Positions 9,700 to 20,282 of a stretch of 64,000 nt of DNA are shown here, one piece after another. The stretch spans positions 248,001 to 312,000 of the forward strand of contig NZ_VTUC01000002.1 in the NCBI RefSeq assembly GCF_008364555.1. Direction: 5' to 3'. Source of the DNA: Enterobacter vonholyi. GTDB lineage: Bacteria; Pseudomonadota; Gammaproteobacteria; Enterobacterales; Enterobacteriaceae. The notes beneath the pieces are model-generated. The model worked only from the letters and a program-made list of their open reading frames with translations, did not search any database and had not been told where the DNA came from. Numbering within the stretch: position 1 is the stretch's first letter; each line of letters begins with the position of its first letter. The translations under genes and the position numbers were made by a program.

Positions 9700-11454
9700 C
9701 GAACTAAACCAGCCCAGCCAGCGTAACGGCCATGGATAACGGTGACGAGCATCCTGCTGTGTTGCCTGAGCAATGCGCTCCTGGATAGTCTGCATCAGGG
9801 TGGTTTGCCCTTCGCCATCCCATACCAGGTTTGTCAGTAAGGGTAGTGCATCCTCAATCCCTTCGATGGCCCAGATGGCGAACTGCTCTTGTTCAACCGC
9901 ATCCAGAATCTCCTGGCTGAGGCTTAAATGGCGTGCGTTGGGAGCAGGAATAATCACACCCTGCTTGCCGTTTAAACCGCGCTGCTGGCAGATAGAGAAG
10001 AAGCCTTCAATTTTTTCGTTGAGGCCGCCGACAGGCTGGGCACGACCGAATTGGTCCACCGAGCCGGTGATCGCGATGTTCTGATTGATGGGCACTTCCG
10101 CCAGGGCGCTGATTAAGGCGCACAGTTCAGCCATAGAGGCGCTATCGCCATCCACTTCGCTGTAGGATTGCTCAAACGTCAGCGAGGCGGAGAAGGGGAT
10201 CTGTTGCTCAAGCTGCAGCTCAGACATCAAAAACGCCTGCATGATCATCATGCCTTTGGCGTGAATGTTGCCGCCCAGCTCGGCTTTGCGTTCGATGTCG
10301 GTAAATTCGCCATCGCCAATATGCACAACGCAGCTGATACGGGACGGTTCCCCGAATGCGCGCGGATGGCCAGGAAATTCAATCACCGACAGGGCGTTGA
10401 TCTGCCCGACGCGTTCGCCTTCGGTTTCCACCAGAATTTGTTCCAGCAGAATTTCATCCTGCATACGGTCAGCAAGATAGCCTTCTCGCCACTCTCGCTG
10501 AGCCAGCATCTGGTTGAGCTGCTCTCCGGTGAACGCACCGTTACCGCTAATCACACCCACTTCACGCAGCTGTTTGCCGATCCAGAGCGGGCAGAGTGGC
10601 AGCGTTTCCTGGTCACCGGTATAGCGCACCGCTTCGCGTATCAGGCCTGGCCACGCGTCAGCCGCAGGTGTTGGCAGCGTAAAACGTTCAGCAATGGCCA
10701 TCACCCACTGGCACCACTGCGCCATATCGTCGGCATCGGCAATCTGGATATTATCTTCGTATTCGCTGTATACCGCCTGCTCAGCCAGTTCAGGCTCCAT
10801 TTCCTGGAAGTCCGCCAGCGACTCACGGTCGCCCGTCAGCACGACGGTTAACGACAGCGGCATAGACGGAACCGAGACAGGCAGGGGACGAGACTCATCG
10901 TAGCCGACCCAGTCGAAACGCTGCTGATGCACGATGGTTTTCAGACGCATCCACAGCAGCGGCTGCGAGAGGAGGGTACGCAGTGAGATGATGAGAACAC
11001 CGCCATTTGCGCGATGTACCAGCCCCGGCTGCAGCGAAAGTTCGCCGTTAAACTGGCGCAGACAACCAAAGAGTTGTTCCGCCTCGACCCAGTTAGCGAT
11101 AACCACCTCGCCCTTAGCGGCAAAACCGCCATCGGCCTGCGCCGCAGGTTCGAAAGTGACATCATGTCCTGCAATACGATACTGCCCGCCAAAAACGGCG
11201 TTCGCTTCCGGCTTCAGCTGGCGCACAGCATCTCCGAGCAGCGTCAGGTATTCCGCTTCTTCCGGGGCTTTGAGCAGCATGAAGGGTGCTGTTGCCCATG
11301 GGCTTAACATCTGCTCCAGCGCGTAATGCAAACGAGGCTGCGTATAGCTAAGGATGAATTCGTGGTCTTTTGCGAGTTCGGGCTGTGCAAACAGTTCCTG
11401 GTAACTTTCGGTATCCGGAACAAGGTCACGCCATGCAAGTTTCGTAATGGTCAA
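9694..11454 (-). CDS. lonH: Lon-like protease LonH (YcbZ)
   Basis: Homologue of E. coli YcbZ/LonH, 586 residues in both. The C-terminal domain is a Lon-type peptidase with the Ser-Lys dyad: Ser in [10 protein letters not shown] and Lys in [11 protein letters not shown], about 43 residues apart as usual for Lon. The N-terminal part corresponds to a degenerate AAA+ region in which I see no convincing Walker A motif. The physiological substrate is not established. It lies between fabA and divergent matP as in E. coli. Confidence 0.93.
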   Translation of the reverse strand: MTITKLAWRDLVPDTESYQELFAQPELAKDHEFILSYTQPRLHYALEQMLSPWATAPFMLLKAPEEAEYLTLLGDAVRQLKPEANAVFGGQYRIAGHDVTFEPAAQADGGFAAKGEVVIANWVEAEQLFGCLRQFNGELSLQPGLVHRANGGVLIISLRTLLSQPLLWMRLKTIVHQQRFDWVGYDESRPLPVSVPSMPLSLTVVLTGDRESLADFQEMEPELAEQAVYSEYEDNIQIADADDMAQWCQWVMAIAERFTLPTPAADAWPGLIREAVRYTGDQETLPLCPLWIGKQLREVGVISGNGAFTGEQLNQMLAQREWREGYLADRMQDEILLEQILVETEGERVGQINALSVIEFPGHPRAFGEPSRISCVVHIGDGEFTDIERKAELGGNIHAKGMMIMQAFLMSELQLEQQIPFSASLTFEQSYSEVDGDSASMAELCALISALAEVPINQNIAITGSVDQFGRAQPVGGLNEKIEGFFSICQQRGLNGKQGVIIPAPNARHLSLSQEILDAVEQEQFAIWAIEGIEDALPLLTNLVWDGEGQTTLMQTIQERIAQATQQDARHRYPWPLRWLGWFSSN

Positions 11455-11640
11455 AGTTGATGTTTTTTAGTCAGATGTAAAAGCGTGGAGTATACCGTAA
11501 GCGGGGGGCTGTACCCAAGCAGGATTGGGGATTTCGACAGGGCGAATGCCTGCATTCACTCACAGGATATGATTTCTTTTCAGCAGATTGCTAAAAAACT
11601 GATATTCTGAACAGAGTTACGTGGTAACACTGAGATCGCA

Positions 11641-12093
11641 ATGAAATATCAACAACTGGAAAATCTCGAAAGCGGCTGGAAATGGAAATACCTGGTCAAA
11701 AAGCACCGTGAAGGGGAGCTGATCACCTGCTACATCGAAGCCAGCGCTGCGCAAGAAGCCGTGGATATTTTGCTGACCCTCGAAAATGAACCGGTACAGG
11801 TTAACGGGTGGATTGAGAAACATATCAATCCTGCGTTGTTAAACCGGATGAAGCAAACTATCCGCGCGCGACGCAAACGGCATTTTAATGCTGAGCATCA
11901 GCACACTCGCAAAAAATCAATCGACCTTGAGTTCGTTGTCTGGCAGCGCCTGGCCGGGCTGGCACAACGACGGGGTAAAACGCTGTCGGAAACCATCGTG
12001 CAGCTGATTGAGGATGCAGAACATAAAGAGAAGTACGCCAACCAGATGTCGACGCTGAAGAACGACCTTCAGGCTCTGTTGGGTAAAAAGTAG
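11641..12093 (+). CDS. matP: Macrodomain Ter organiser MatP
   Basis: DNA-binding protein of 150 residues that organises the Ter macrodomain by binding 13-bp matS sites and contacts the divisome through ZapB. The start [20 protein letters not shown] and the C-terminal ribbon-helix-helix plus coiled-coil segment match E. coli MatP. Its presence here is positional only; I found no clear matS site in the window. A strong terminator follows. Confidence 0.96.
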   Translation: MKYQQLENLESGWKWKYLVKKHREGELITCYIEASAAQEAVDILLTLENEPVQVNGWIEKHINPALLNRMKQTIRARRKRHFNAEHQHTRKKSIDLEFVVWQRLAGLAQRRGKTLSETIVQLIEDAEHKEKYANQMSTLKNDLQALLGKK

Positions 12094-12116
12094 ATTTTTT
12101 ACTTTTCTTCAGACAA

Positions 12117-12145
12117 TAAAAAACCCCGCATGGCGGGGTTTTTTT
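12117..12145. terminator. Bidirectional terminator between matP and ompA
   Basis: Hairpin AACCCCGC / GCGGGGTT with a 3-base ATG loop, flanked by A-rich sequence on the left and a T-run on the right, so it can stop both convergent genes. Confidence 0.88.
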
Positions 12146-12158
12146 ATAAGACGATAAC

Positions 12159-13214
12159 TTATGCCGCTGGCTGAGTTACAACGTCTTTGATGCCTTTAAC
12201 TTCGATCTCTACGCGACGATCTGGAGCCAGGCAGTCGATCAGTGCAGCGCGAGCTTTCACGTTGTCACAGGTGTTGCCAGTAACTGGGTTAGATTCGCCC
12301 ATACCACGTGGGGAGATCTTGTTAGCTGGGATACCTTTAGAGATCAGGTAATCAACAACAGACTGAGCACGTTTCTCAGACAGTTTCTGGTTGTAAGCGT
12401 CAGAACCGATACGGTCGGTGAAGCCCAGAACCACTACAGAACCGTCTTTAGGATCCAGGTTGCTCAGCTGGGTGTACAGCTGATCCAGTGCCTGCTGACC
12501 TTCTGGTTTCAGAGTCGCTTTGTTGAAGTTGAACAGAACGTCAGACTTCAGAGTGAAGTGCTTGGTCTGTACTTCTGGTGCTGGAGCCGGCGCTGGAGCA
12601 ACAACTGGTGCTGCTTCTTCCTGCTGGCCGAAACGGTAGGAAACACCTACGCTCAGCATGCCGTTGTCTGGACGAACACCAACGGTGTTGCCGTCGCCGA
12701 TGTTGTTAACCCACTGGTATTCCAGACGGGTAGCGATGTCACGGGTCATAGCCCACTCAACGCCACCAGCGAATACTGGGGAAACACCGGTGTCATGGTT
12801 GTCGCCAGAAATGTTGTTGCTGGAGTCAGCACGCCATACCATGCCGCCCAGACGGGTGTACACGTCCAGATCGTCAGTGATTGGGTAGCCCAGTTTAGCG
12901 GTCAGTTGAACGCCCTGTGCTTTGAAAGCGCCGTTGATGGTGTCGCCTTTGTATGGCATACGACCTAACCAGTCGTAACCCATTTCAAAACCAACATACG
13001 GGTTAACCTGATAGCCACCGAACGCACCTGCACCAAGCTGGCTCTCGTGAGTTGGGCCATCATTGTTCAGGCTGCTGTTGTACCAGCCAGTGTCGTGGAA
13101 CTGAGACCAGCCCAGTTTACCACCTGCATACCAGGTATTATCTTTCGGAGCGGCCTGCGCTACGGTAGCGAAGCCAGCCAGTGCCACTGCAATCGCGATA
13201 GCTGTCTTTTTCAT
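12159..13214 (-). CDS. ompA: Outer membrane protein A
   Basis: Major outer-membrane porin-like protein of 351 residues. A signal peptide [21 protein letters not shown] precedes an eight-stranded beta-barrel (about residues 22-195), a Pro/Ala hinge ([11 protein letters not shown]) and an OmpA-like peptidoglycan-binding domain with [12 protein letters not shown] and the NxxLSxxRA-type segment [12 protein letters not shown]. The ATG at 13214 is chosen because AACGAGGCGCAAAAA stands before it as in E. coli and the signal peptide starts there. An in-frame GTG at 13301 lies inside the leader and is rejected. It should be strongly expressed and post-transcriptionally controlled through its long leader. 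Confidence 0.97.
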   Translation of the reverse strand: MKKTAIAIAVALAGFATVAQAAPKDNTWYAGGKLGWSQFHDTGWYNSSLNNDGPTHESQLGAGAFGGYQVNPYVGFEMGYDWLGRMPYKGDTINGAFKAQGVQLTAKLGYPITDDLDVYTRLGGMVWRADSSNNISGDNHDTGVSPVFAGGVEWAMTRDIATRLEYQWVNNIGDGNTVGVRPDNGMLSVGVSYRFGQQEEAAPVVAPAPAPAPEVQTKHFTLKSDVLFNFNKATLKPEGQQALDQLYTQLSNLDPKDGSVVVLGFTDRIGSDAYNQKLSEKRAQSVVDYLISKGIPANKISPRGMGESNPVTGNTCDNVKARAALIDCLAPDRRVEIEVKGIKDVVTQPAA

Positions 13215-13346
13215 TTTTTGCGCCTCGTTATCATCCAAAATTCGCCATGAAAGTCTCAAGAGAGAATCACGGTTAAATCCTTCACCGGGGGGCGTGGTCA
13301 AATATAAATCTACCGATATCTTCGGCTTAGGCCGAGCACCCCTGGC
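13215..13346 (-). promoter_or_regulatory. ompA promoter-proximal leader (5' UTR)
   Basis: The minus-strand leader of about 132 bases closely follows the E. coli ompA 5' UTR, which folds into stabilising hairpins and contains the MicA sRNA target around the AACGAGGCGCAAAAA ribosome-binding site. The first hairpin (CTCGGC / GCCGA around 13320-13336) is visible. The transcription start near 13346 is inferred by comparison. The remaining stretch up to sulA (13347-13568) is AT-rich and I see no gene in it. Confidence 0.7.
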
Positions 13347-13568
13347 GATGTAAAGTCTACAACGTAGCTGAAAACTTACAAGTGTGAAGTCCGTCAGGCA
13401 TATGAAAAAAAAAGTTCCGTATACCGATTATTTAACATTTTTCGAACGAATTTTGTGCAATAAAATTAAGGAGAACCGCACCAGACAAGCCTTGCCGCAA
13501 TTTTCAGGTCGGGAACTTAAATCCCATCTTGCGGTCAAAAAAAATTCCAGGAAAAATCTTAATTTCAC

Positions 13569-14078
13569 TCAATGATACAAATTTGAGTGAATTTTTAGCC
13601 CAGAAAGTTGTCCTCTGCGGTAAGAATCCGATCGAACCGGACGCATAATGAACCCGATCGCATTCCCTTCTTCAGCGGCTTCAGTCAGACGGAAATGTTC
13701 TTCTTCAGTCAATTCTTCCGGTAACCATCCAATCACCACGCTGTAATTCCCTGTGCGTAACGCGCGAATCATCGACTCAACGGTATCGCAAGGCGAGAGT
13801 TGATTAATTTGCATGACTTTCGTCAGCGGCAGGCCGGCGGACTGAACCCACTCACGGCTCAGCTTTTGCTGAGGCGTGAGCCAAAGCTGCCAGCGCGATT
13901 GCTGACCGAGCTGTTGTAATAACGGCAGTAACAGAAGTTGCGTTAACAAGGGCTGGTCTTCACGATAAACCACTTCACTGATAAGCCCCGTGGAAACACG
14001 CTCGATGGAATTCTGCGAGACATTGCCTGCGGCAGAAGAGAGAGAGGTAGCGCGATTTGCATAGCCTGAAGTGTGCAT
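13569..14078 (-). CDS. sulA: SOS cell division inhibitor SulA
   Basis: Inhibitor of FtsZ polymerisation made during the SOS response, 169 residues as in E. coli. The conserved core ([30 protein letters not shown]) and the C-terminal Lon-recognition tail [10 protein letters not shown] are present. ATG 14078 is preferred because it gives the E. coli length and lies about 11 bases after the AGGGCTGG ribosome-binding site. ATG 14084 two codons upstream is an alternative. A LexA box overlaps the promoter. Confidence 0.96.
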   Translation of the reverse strand: MHTSGYANRATSLSSAAGNVSQNSIERVSTGLISEVVYREDQPLLTQLLLLPLLQQLGQQSRWQLWLTPQQKLSREWVQSAGLPLTKVMQINQLSPCDTVESMIRALRTGNYSVVIGWLPEELTEEEHFRLTEAAEEGNAIGFIMRPVRSDSYRRGQLSGLKIHSNLYH

Positions 14079-14098
14079 ATTCATTCCAGCCCTGTAGT

Positions 14099-14118
14099 TA
14101 CTGTATGGATATACAGTA
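14099..14118 (-). promoter_or_regulatory. LexA (SOS) box of sulA
   Basis: TACTGTATGGATATACAGTA fits CTG-N10-CAG with extended TACTGTAT / ATACAGTA arms. It lies 20-40 bases upstream of the sulA start, as in E. coli. Confidence 0.93.
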
Positions 14119-14295
14119 ACCCCTGTATGCCCAAAGATCAACCTCATTTTCGGAAAGCGACTCGCAAAATTCATTCAATCTTGATGCTCCTCGAAAAATC
14201 ATCTTGCTCAACGACGATAAGTTGCCTATTTTCCTGCTAACGGATCCGCTAGTAAGAAATTTGGTTGTTACTTTATGATTTTGAAGGGAAATATC

Positions 14296-14922
14296 ATGAA
14301 AAAGATATCTTATGAACGGATTTATAAATCTCAGGAATACCTCTCCCCGTTGGGTGAGATTCATCACCGCGCGTTGTTTGGAGGCTATACCCTCGCGGTG
14401 GATGATGCGGTTTTTGCCATGGTCTCAGACGGCGAGCTTTATCTTCGCGCCTGTGAGGAAAGTGCGAAATACTGTGTAAAAAATGCCTCCTCTTTTTTGA
14501 CGTTGATGAAGCGAGGCCGCCCGGTGCTGCTCAACTATTATCGTGTGGATGACGGATTATGGCAGGACAGGGAGCGGTTACTTCAGCTCTCCTCGTTTGC
14601 GCTCAGTGCGGCAAGAAAAGAGCGTTATCAGCGCCATCAACGAAACCGACTCAAAGATCTGCCAAACCTGACCTTTCAGCTTGAAGTCTTGCTCTTTGAA
14701 GCTGGCATCACCAATGAGGAAATGTTGCGGGAGCTTGGAGCCAGGGCGAGCTGGCTAAAGATGCGGGCAAAAAACAAAGCGCTGAGTATAAAAGTTCTCT
14801 TCGCGCTGGAAGGGGCTATCGAGGGGCTGCATGAAGCGGCACTCCCGGCAGACATTCGCCGGGAGCTCACGGAGTGGTTTAATGCGTTGACTGAGCCACT
14901 GGAGAATCACTCCTCCAGCTAG
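14296..14922 (+). CDS. sxy: Competence co-regulator Sxy (TfoX)
   Basis: Homologue of Sxy/TfoX, 208 residues, the coactivator that lets CRP act at CRP-S promoters of competence genes. The N-terminal TfoX domain (YKSQEYLSPLGEIHHRALFGGYTL) and the C-terminal helical domain are both present, though divergent from E. coli in the middle. ATG 14296 follows a GAAGGGA ribosome-binding site and gives the family start. An ATG 21 bases upstream is unsupported. Its 3' end overlaps convergent yccS by 44 bases. Confidence 0.93.
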   Translation: MKKISYERIYKSQEYLSPLGEIHHRALFGGYTLAVDDAVFAMVSDGELYLRACEESAKYCVKNASSFLTLMKRGRPVLLNYYRVDDGLWQDRERLLQLSSFALSAARKERYQRHQRNRLKDLPNLTFQLEVLLFEAGITNEEMLRELGARASWLKMRAKNKALSIKVLFALEGAIEGLHEAALPADIRRELTEWFNALTEPLENHSSS

Positions 14923-17041
14923 CGATGTGTTGTTGCAGCCGGCAAATTTCAGGCAGCAGAGCGATAAGCAGGCCTATCTGCTGAAGCACCAGAGGTGCTT
15001 TACTGTCGTTTCCCGGGTCTAGATGCGCAATGCGTTGAGCCAGTTCATCCAGCGCCTGTTGAACGCGCGGCTCATCGGCTGGTCGATGATGAAGCGCGTC
15101 ATCGACATAACAGACGGCGTCATCAAGCAGGTTGAGAATACCCGAGTTGGTGAGTTTCTCACGGTGAGCACCCAGCGTCGAAATATAGCTGGTGAACGTA
15201 TGGTTCAGGCAGAGCAGGCGGAACGCGGTCTCTCGAATATCCGCCGTGGCGCGAGGCTCCGTCGACATGTTAGAGACTACGGAGGCCAGTTCCGCATCAC
15301 TGTTGTGCGCGTCGCGGCGGGCTATCCGGTAAGCCAGGCGGTTATCGCGGCCCTGATGATATTGCTCCAGGATCGCGTCAAGGTATCGACAGTTGGCGTT
15401 CATCGCCCTGTCTACCACGCGCGGCAAATTTCGGAAACGCCAGTCCGGCCAGATAAAGCTGACCGCGGCCCAGGCAATCGCACAGCCAATCAGCGTATCG
15501 ATCACTCGGGGCAGGGCGACTTCAAACCCTTCACCCAGCAGGTTAAAGCAGAGCAGCACCAGCAGCGTGATGAACATGGTGGCATGGGCGTACTGCACGT
15601 TGCGAAACGCGAAGAACAACACGCCGGTGATCACGATCAGGATCAATTGACCTTCAACGGAGGGCACGAAATAGAGCACCGGAAGGCCAATCGCGACGCC
15701 AACCAGCGTGCCGATAATACGCAGCGCAAGACGATGTCGGGTGGCATTATAGTTCGGCTGGCAGACAAACAGGCTGGTCAGCAGGATCCAGTAGCCGTGA
15801 TGCAGCCCGGTAATCTGGATAAAGGCATACCCCACGCACAGCACCAGCGACATTCGCACGGCGTGCCGAAAGAGAGCCGACTCCGGCGTAAAGTTGCGGC
15901 TCAGCCGTAGCCACATATCGCTAACGCTGTGTACGCTGTCATCAGCAAGCTGGTTTTCCACCTCACTGCCTGGCAGCGCCATCGCTTGTTCGGACTCAAT
16001 GGTTGCCAGCTGGGCATCAATCGCACGCAGGTTGTTAAGCAGAAAACCCAGCGCTTTGATGTGTTCCGGTGACGTTCCGCTGGCCCGAACGCGGTCGAGT
16101 GCCGCATCAAGATGGCTGAATACGCGTTCAAAGCGGGGGTCATGCTGATAGGGCGTTCGCAGCAGAATGGAGTGCGAGAGCTGTTGGCACGCCTGGGATT
16201 GCATGGACAGCAGACGCTGGAAACGGAACATCACGTCGCTGTAGCGGAACTTCTCGCGCAGGGCGGCATACTGAACGTGCGAGGAGCTGGCGCGTTCATG
16301 AATGTCCTGGGCTGCAAAATAGTAGTGAAGCGTCCGTCGTGTTCCGCGCTGACCGCGATCGCCGCGCAGACGGGTAAGCAGGGAAGCTTTTGTCTGATTA
16401 AGGGTGGCGACCAGCTGGCCATTTGCCAGGGCCAGATCGTAGAGCGGTGCCTGGCTTTCTTCCTCGATGTCCGGGTCGAACAGCCGGGATTTCAGTTCCA
16501 GATAGCGGGCTAGCTGCTCAAAGCTGCGGGCAAGGTTATCCTGCAGCGGGCGAACCGGGAAAAGCAGATGACCGGTTAGCGTCAGCAGGTTATACCAGAT
16601 GGCGCCCAGCAACAGCAGAACCGGCTGCTGGTACCACTGGTCGTACAGGGAAACGCCCAGCATGGTGTAGATAGCGATCAGCAATGCACCAAAAGCGATG
16701 GTGGCATAGCGCTGCCCAAGCCCGCCCAGCAAAATAAACCCGCTGGTTGAGAGCGTAAGGCCCAGGGCAAACAGCCAGGGCCACGGGAAAAGCAGCTCAA
16801 CGGAAGCTGACGCAATAAAAAAGCAGACGAGCGTAATGACCAGGTTACGTAAACGCCCGGCCAGACGGTCGTCCAGATCCGCCAGCGCCCCGGCCACCAC
16901 CCCCAGCGTGAGCGGAATGGTGAGCTTGACATCATTCAGCCACCAGGGCAGGGCAACCGTGCCGCAAAGCGCGATAAATATCCTGACGTTATAAAGCCAG
17001 GTGCTGTTCCAGGTATAACGGCGAAGCAGTGGGCTTAGCAT
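14879..17041 (-). CDS. yccS: Inner-membrane FUSC-family protein YccS
   Basis: Large inner-membrane protein of 720 residues, FUSC/YccS-YhfK family. It has two clusters of hydrophobic helices (about residues 15-150 and 400-520), each followed by a cytoplasmic helical domain, an arrangement resembling the aromatic-acid exporter AaeB. The substrate is unknown. The sequence tracks E. coli YccS along its full length. The start MLSPLLRRYTWNS follows yccF by 19 bases, so the two probably form an operon. Confidence 0.92.
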   Translation of the reverse strand: MLSPLLRRYTWNSTWLYNVRIFIALCGTVALPWWLNDVKLTIPLTLGVVAGALADLDDRLAGRLRNLVITLVCFFIASASVELLFPWPWLFALGLTLSTSGFILLGGLGQRYATIAFGALLIAIYTMLGVSLYDQWYQQPVLLLLGAIWYNLLTLTGHLLFPVRPLQDNLARSFEQLARYLELKSRLFDPDIEEESQAPLYDLALANGQLVATLNQTKASLLTRLRGDRGQRGTRRTLHYYFAAQDIHERASSSHVQYAALREKFRYSDVMFRFQRLLSMQSQACQQLSHSILLRTPYQHDPRFERVFSHLDAALDRVRASGTSPEHIKALGFLLNNLRAIDAQLATIESEQAMALPGSEVENQLADDSVHSVSDMWLRLSRNFTPESALFRHAVRMSLVLCVGYAFIQITGLHHGYWILLTSLFVCQPNYNATRHRLALRIIGTLVGVAIGLPVLYFVPSVEGQLILIVITGVLFFAFRNVQYAHATMFITLLVLLCFNLLGEGFEVALPRVIDTLIGCAIAWAAVSFIWPDWRFRNLPRVVDRAMNANCRYLDAILEQYHQGRDNRLAYRIARRDAHNSDAELASVVSNMSTEPRATADIRETAFRLLCLNHTFTSYISTLGAHREKLTNSGILNLLDDAVCYVDDALHHRPADEPRVQQALDELAQRIAHLDPGNDSKAPLVLQQIGLLIALLPEICRLQQHIASWRSDSPVAQSTH

Positions 17042-17060
17042 AAACGCGGCCAGTCCTTAT

Positions 17061-17507
17061 TTACTGAAAACGACGACGAGCGTTTGCTTCGCGCGCCGCT
17101 CTGGCCACTTCTACCGGAACAACCCTGCGACCAACGGGCCAAAGGGCGATAGTGGCGATCTTGAAGTTTGCGATCCCCACAGGAATACCAATAATCGTGA
17201 TGCACTGTGCAATACCGGCAAAAATATGCATGATGCACAGCCACCAGCCAAAGAAAATCAGCCACAGAATGTTAAGCAGGGTTCCGCCCGTATTCAGCAG
17301 GGCGTTTTTGCTCTCCGGATTCAGCTCGTCAACGTGGATAGCTTCATTCCCGTAGGGGATTAAGGAGAGTTTTGTGATTTCCCAGCAGGAACGGGTCAGG
17401 GGAAGCGTGAAAATCAGGACGATGCTCACCAGCGTGGCAAAAAGCCAGGAAAGGGTGGTGGCAAAACCGCCCAGCACAAAATTCAACACATTCAGAACGG
17501 TACGCAT
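17061..17507 (-). CDS. yccF: Inner-membrane protein YccF
   Basis: Small inner-membrane protein of 148 residues with two YccF-type repeats, each with two hydrophobic segments and a conserved Trp/Phe-rich core (LTRSCWEITKLSLIPYGNEAI; ALWPVGRRVVP). Its function is not known. It is divergent from helD and just upstream of yccS, as in E. coli. Confidence 0.92.
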   Translation of the reverse strand: MRTVLNVLNFVLGGFATTLSWLFATLVSIVLIFTLPLTRSCWEITKLSLIPYGNEAIHVDELNPESKNALLNTGGTLLNILWLIFFGWWLCIMHIFAGIAQCITIIGIPVGIANFKIATIALWPVGRRVVPVEVARAAREANARRRFQ

Positions 17508-17630
17508 AAACGCTCACTTCCTTTCGATATAATTAACGCCCAATGATTGTAACGTTTTTTTAGGCTGGAGCACCTTAAAACTGGCAGTTAAACTGTCAGG
17601 TAAATTATCTCTTCGTGGATTTGGCGGAAC

Positions 17631-19685
17631 ATGGAACTGAAAGCAACGTCGCTGGGCAAACGCCTGGCACAACACCCTTACGACAGGGTTGTTCTCCTTA
17701 ATGCCGGGGTGAAAGTCTCCGGGGAACGCCACGAATACCTTATTCCGTTTAATCAGCTTCTGGCTATTCATTGCAAACGCGGTCTGGTGTGGGGCGAGCT
17801 GGAGTTCGTTCTGCCTGACGATAAAGTCGTGCGCCTTCATGGTACCGAGTGGGCGGAAACCCAGCGTTTCCATCATCATCTGAACGCACTCTGGCAGCAG
17901 TGGAGCCAGGATATGAGCGTGATTGCCGCCCAGGTGCTGCAGCAGGTGCTGGACGATATCGCCCAGAGCAACGCGCAGCAAGCGTGGCTGACCCGTCAGC
18001 AGACTGCCGGGCTGCAGCAAAAGATCCGGCAGGCACTCTCGGCGCTGCCGCTCTCCGTGACGCGTCTCGACGAGTTTGACAACTGTCGCGACGCCTGGCG
18101 CCAGTGTCAGGCCTGGCTGAATGATAAGGATAAAAGCCGTCTCGCCCATAACCAGGCCTGGACGGATGCCATGCTTACCCAATACGCCGATTTTTTCAGT
18201 ACGGTGGAATCGTCACCGCTCAATCCGGCTCAGGCGCGAGCGGTGGTCAACGGCGAGCAGTCGCTGCTGGTGCTGGCGGGAGCCGGTAGCGGTAAAACGT
18301 CGGTGCTGGTCGCGCGTGCCGGCTGGCTGCTGACGACCGGAGAAGCGGTCGCCGATCAAATTCTGCTTCTGGCCTTTGGCCGTAAGGCCGCGCAGGAAAT
18401 GGACGAACGGATCCAGGAGCGCCTGCACACCCGGGATATCACGGCCAGAACATTCCATGCTCTTGCGCTGCATATTATTCAGCAGGGCAGTAAAAAAGTG
18501 CCTTCCATCAGTAAGCTGGAAAACGACGCGCAGGCGCGTCAGGAGCTGTTCATCAAAACGTGGCGCCAGCAGTGCAGTGAGAAAAAGGCGCAGGCGAAAG
18601 GGTGGCGTCAGTGGCTGGAAGAGGAACTCAACTGGGAGGTGCCTGAGGGCAGCTTCTGGCAGGATGACAAACTGGCGCGTCGGCTGGGTTCGCGACTTGA
18701 CCGTTGGGTCAGCCTGATGCGAATGCACGGTGGATCGCAGGCTGAGATGATTGAAAGCGCGCCGGAGGCAATCCGCGAGCTGTTTTCGAAGCGGGTCAAG
18801 CTGATGGCTCCGCTGCTGAAAGCCTGGAAAACAGCACTGAAAGAAGAAGATGCGGTCGATTTCTCCGGTTTGATCCATCAAGCCATCATCATTCTTGAAA
18901 AGGGACGTTTTGTCAGCCCGTGGAAACATATTCTGGTGGATGAGTTCCAGGATATTTCTCCACAGCGTGCGGCTCTGCTCTCGGCGCTGCGGGCACAAAA
19001 TAAACATACCTCTCTGTTTGCGGTGGGGGATGACTGGCAGGCCATCTATCGCTTCAGCGGGGCACAGCTTTCGCTGACGACCGCATTCCACCACTATTTT
19101 GGCGAAGGCGATCGCAGCGATCTGGATACGACCTACCGCTTCAATTCACGGATTGGTGAAATCGCCAACCGCTTTATCCAGCAGAACCCGCATCAGCTGG
19201 CAAAACCGCTCAATAGCCTGCGGCCTGGGGATAAAAAAGCAGTGACCCTGCTGGCGGACGATCAGCTGGAACCGCTGCTGGACAAGCTCAGCGGCTACGC
19301 GAAGCCCGATGAGCGTATCCTGGTGCTGGCACGCTACCATCACCTTAAACCTGAGGCGCTGGAAAAAGCCGCCACCCGCTGGCCGAAACTGCAGCTTGAA
19401 TTTATGACGATTCATGCCAGCAAAGGGCAGCAGGCCGATTATGTGATCGTGGTGGGGCTGAAAGAGGGGAGCGACGGTTTCCCGGCCCCGGCCCGCGAGT
19501 CGGTGATGGAACAGGCCCTGCTGCCGGAGCCGGAAGATTTCCCGGATGCCGAAGAGCGGCGTTTGCTGTATGTGGCAATGACCCGCGCGCGCCATCGCGT
19601 GTGGCTGCTGTTCAATAAAGAGGAGCCATCCGCGTTTGTCGATATTTTGAAGAGTATAGATGTGCCGGTGGCGCGGAAGCCATAA
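17631..19685 (+). CDS. helD: DNA helicase IV (HelD)
   Basis: UvrD-like superfamily 1 helicase, 684 residues as in E. coli. After an N-terminal domain of about 180 residues come motif I AGAGSGKTS (about residue 218), motif II VDEFQDISP (about 440), motif III VGDDWQAIYRF, and motif VI YVAMTRARHRVW near the end. It unwinds DNA 3' to 5' and acts in recombination and replication restart. It has its own promoter region shared with divergent yccF. A REP element follows the stop. Confidence 0.96.
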   Translation: MELKATSLGKRLAQHPYDRVVLLNAGVKVSGERHEYLIPFNQLLAIHCKRGLVWGELEFVLPDDKVVRLHGTEWAETQRFHHHLNALWQQWSQDMSVIAAQVLQQVLDDIAQSNAQQAWLTRQQTAGLQQKIRQALSALPLSVTRLDEFDNCRDAWRQCQAWLNDKDKSRLAHNQAWTDAMLTQYADFFSTVESSPLNPAQARAVVNGEQSLLVLAGAGSGKTSVLVARAGWLLTTGEAVADQILLLAFGRKAAQEMDERIQERLHTRDITARTFHALALHIIQQGSKKVPSISKLENDAQARQELFIKTWRQQCSEKKAQAKGWRQWLEEELNWEVPEGSFWQDDKLARRLGSRLDRWVSLMRMHGGSQAEMIESAPEAIRELFSKRVKLMAPLLKAWKTALKEEDAVDFSGLIHQAIIILEKGRFVSPWKHILVDEFQDISPQRAALLSALRAQNKHTSLFAVGDDWQAIYRFSGAQLSLTTAFHHYFGEGDRSDLDTTYRFNSRIGEIANRFIQQNPHQLAKPLNSLRPGDKKAVTLLADDQLEPLLDKLSGYAKPDERILVLARYHHLKPEALEKAATRWPKLQLEFMTIHASKGQQADYVIVVGLKEGSDGFPAPARESVMEQALLPEPEDFPDAEERRLLYVAMTRARHRVWLLFNKEEPSAFVDILKSIDVPVARKP

Positions 19686-19738
19686 CGCCGCCGGGCAAGG
19701 ATGGCTAGGCCGGGTAAGGCGTAGCCGCCACCCGGCAA
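19685..19738. repeat. REP-type palindromic element
   Basis: Contains GCCGGGT...ACCCGGC arms (19709-19736) around GGCGTAGCCGCC, preceded by an extra half (GCCGCCGGGC). The same palindrome recurs at 36187 and 51450. It lies between the convergent helD and mgsA ends. Confidence 0.85.
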
Positions 19739-19743
19739 AAAAG

Positions 19744-20202
19744 CTACTTCAGTCTGTCGGAAAGATAACGCTGGTAGTCCGGAATAAGGATATCAACCGG
19801 CGAGTTAAACTGCGGCGATTCGATGATGAAATCCGCCGTCGACAGGTTCGTCGCCACCGGAATATTCCACACCGTCGCCAGGCGCAGCAGCGCTTTGACA
19901 TCCGGATCGTGCGGAACCGCGTTCAGCGGGTCCCAGAAGAAGATCAGCACATCAATTTTCCCTTCGGAAATCTGCGCGCCGACCTGCTGATCGCCGCCCA
20001 TCGGGCCGCTCAGCATCGCATTCACCTGCAGACCCGTTTCGCGCTGGATCAGGTTACCGGTTGTACCGGTCGCCGACAGGGCGTGTTTTTCCAGCAAAGA
20101 CTGATGGCGGCGAACCCAGTTAAGCAGCATTTGTTTACAGTGATCGTGCGCCACGAGAGCAATGTGTTTGCGCTCAGGTAGCGTGCGTGTTGTCAGTTCC
20201 AT
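19744..20202 (-). CDS. mgsA: Methylglyoxal synthase
   Basis: Cytoplasmic enzyme converting dihydroxyacetone phosphate to methylglyoxal and phosphate, an overflow branch of glycolysis under phosphate limitation. It has 152 residues as in E. coli. Catalytic and binding residues are in place: His19, Asp71 in [10 protein letters not shown], Asp91, His98 and Asp101 in [12 protein letters not shown]. The ATG at 20202 gives the family start MELTTRTLP. An ATG four codons upstream is in frame but not conserved. Confidence 0.97.
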   Translation of the reverse strand: MELTTRTLPERKHIALVAHDHCKQMLLNWVRRHQSLLEKHALSATGTTGNLIQRETGLQVNAMLSGPMGGDQQVGAQISEGKIDVLIFFWDPLNAVPHDPDVKALLRLATVWNIPVATNLSTADFIIESPQFNSPVDILIPDYQRYLSDRLK

Positions 20203-20282
20203 AATCATATCCATCAGGTTAACTGACTACACGATGACGGGAACCGTCTGACGCTGCAAGAGAAAGGCGTAAAAAATGTGGC

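Noticed and set aside
13384-13575. 63-codon frame between ompA and sulA
   Set aside because: Low-complexity, Lys-rich, no ribosome-binding site, in the region homologous to the non-coding upstream DNA of E. coli ompA.
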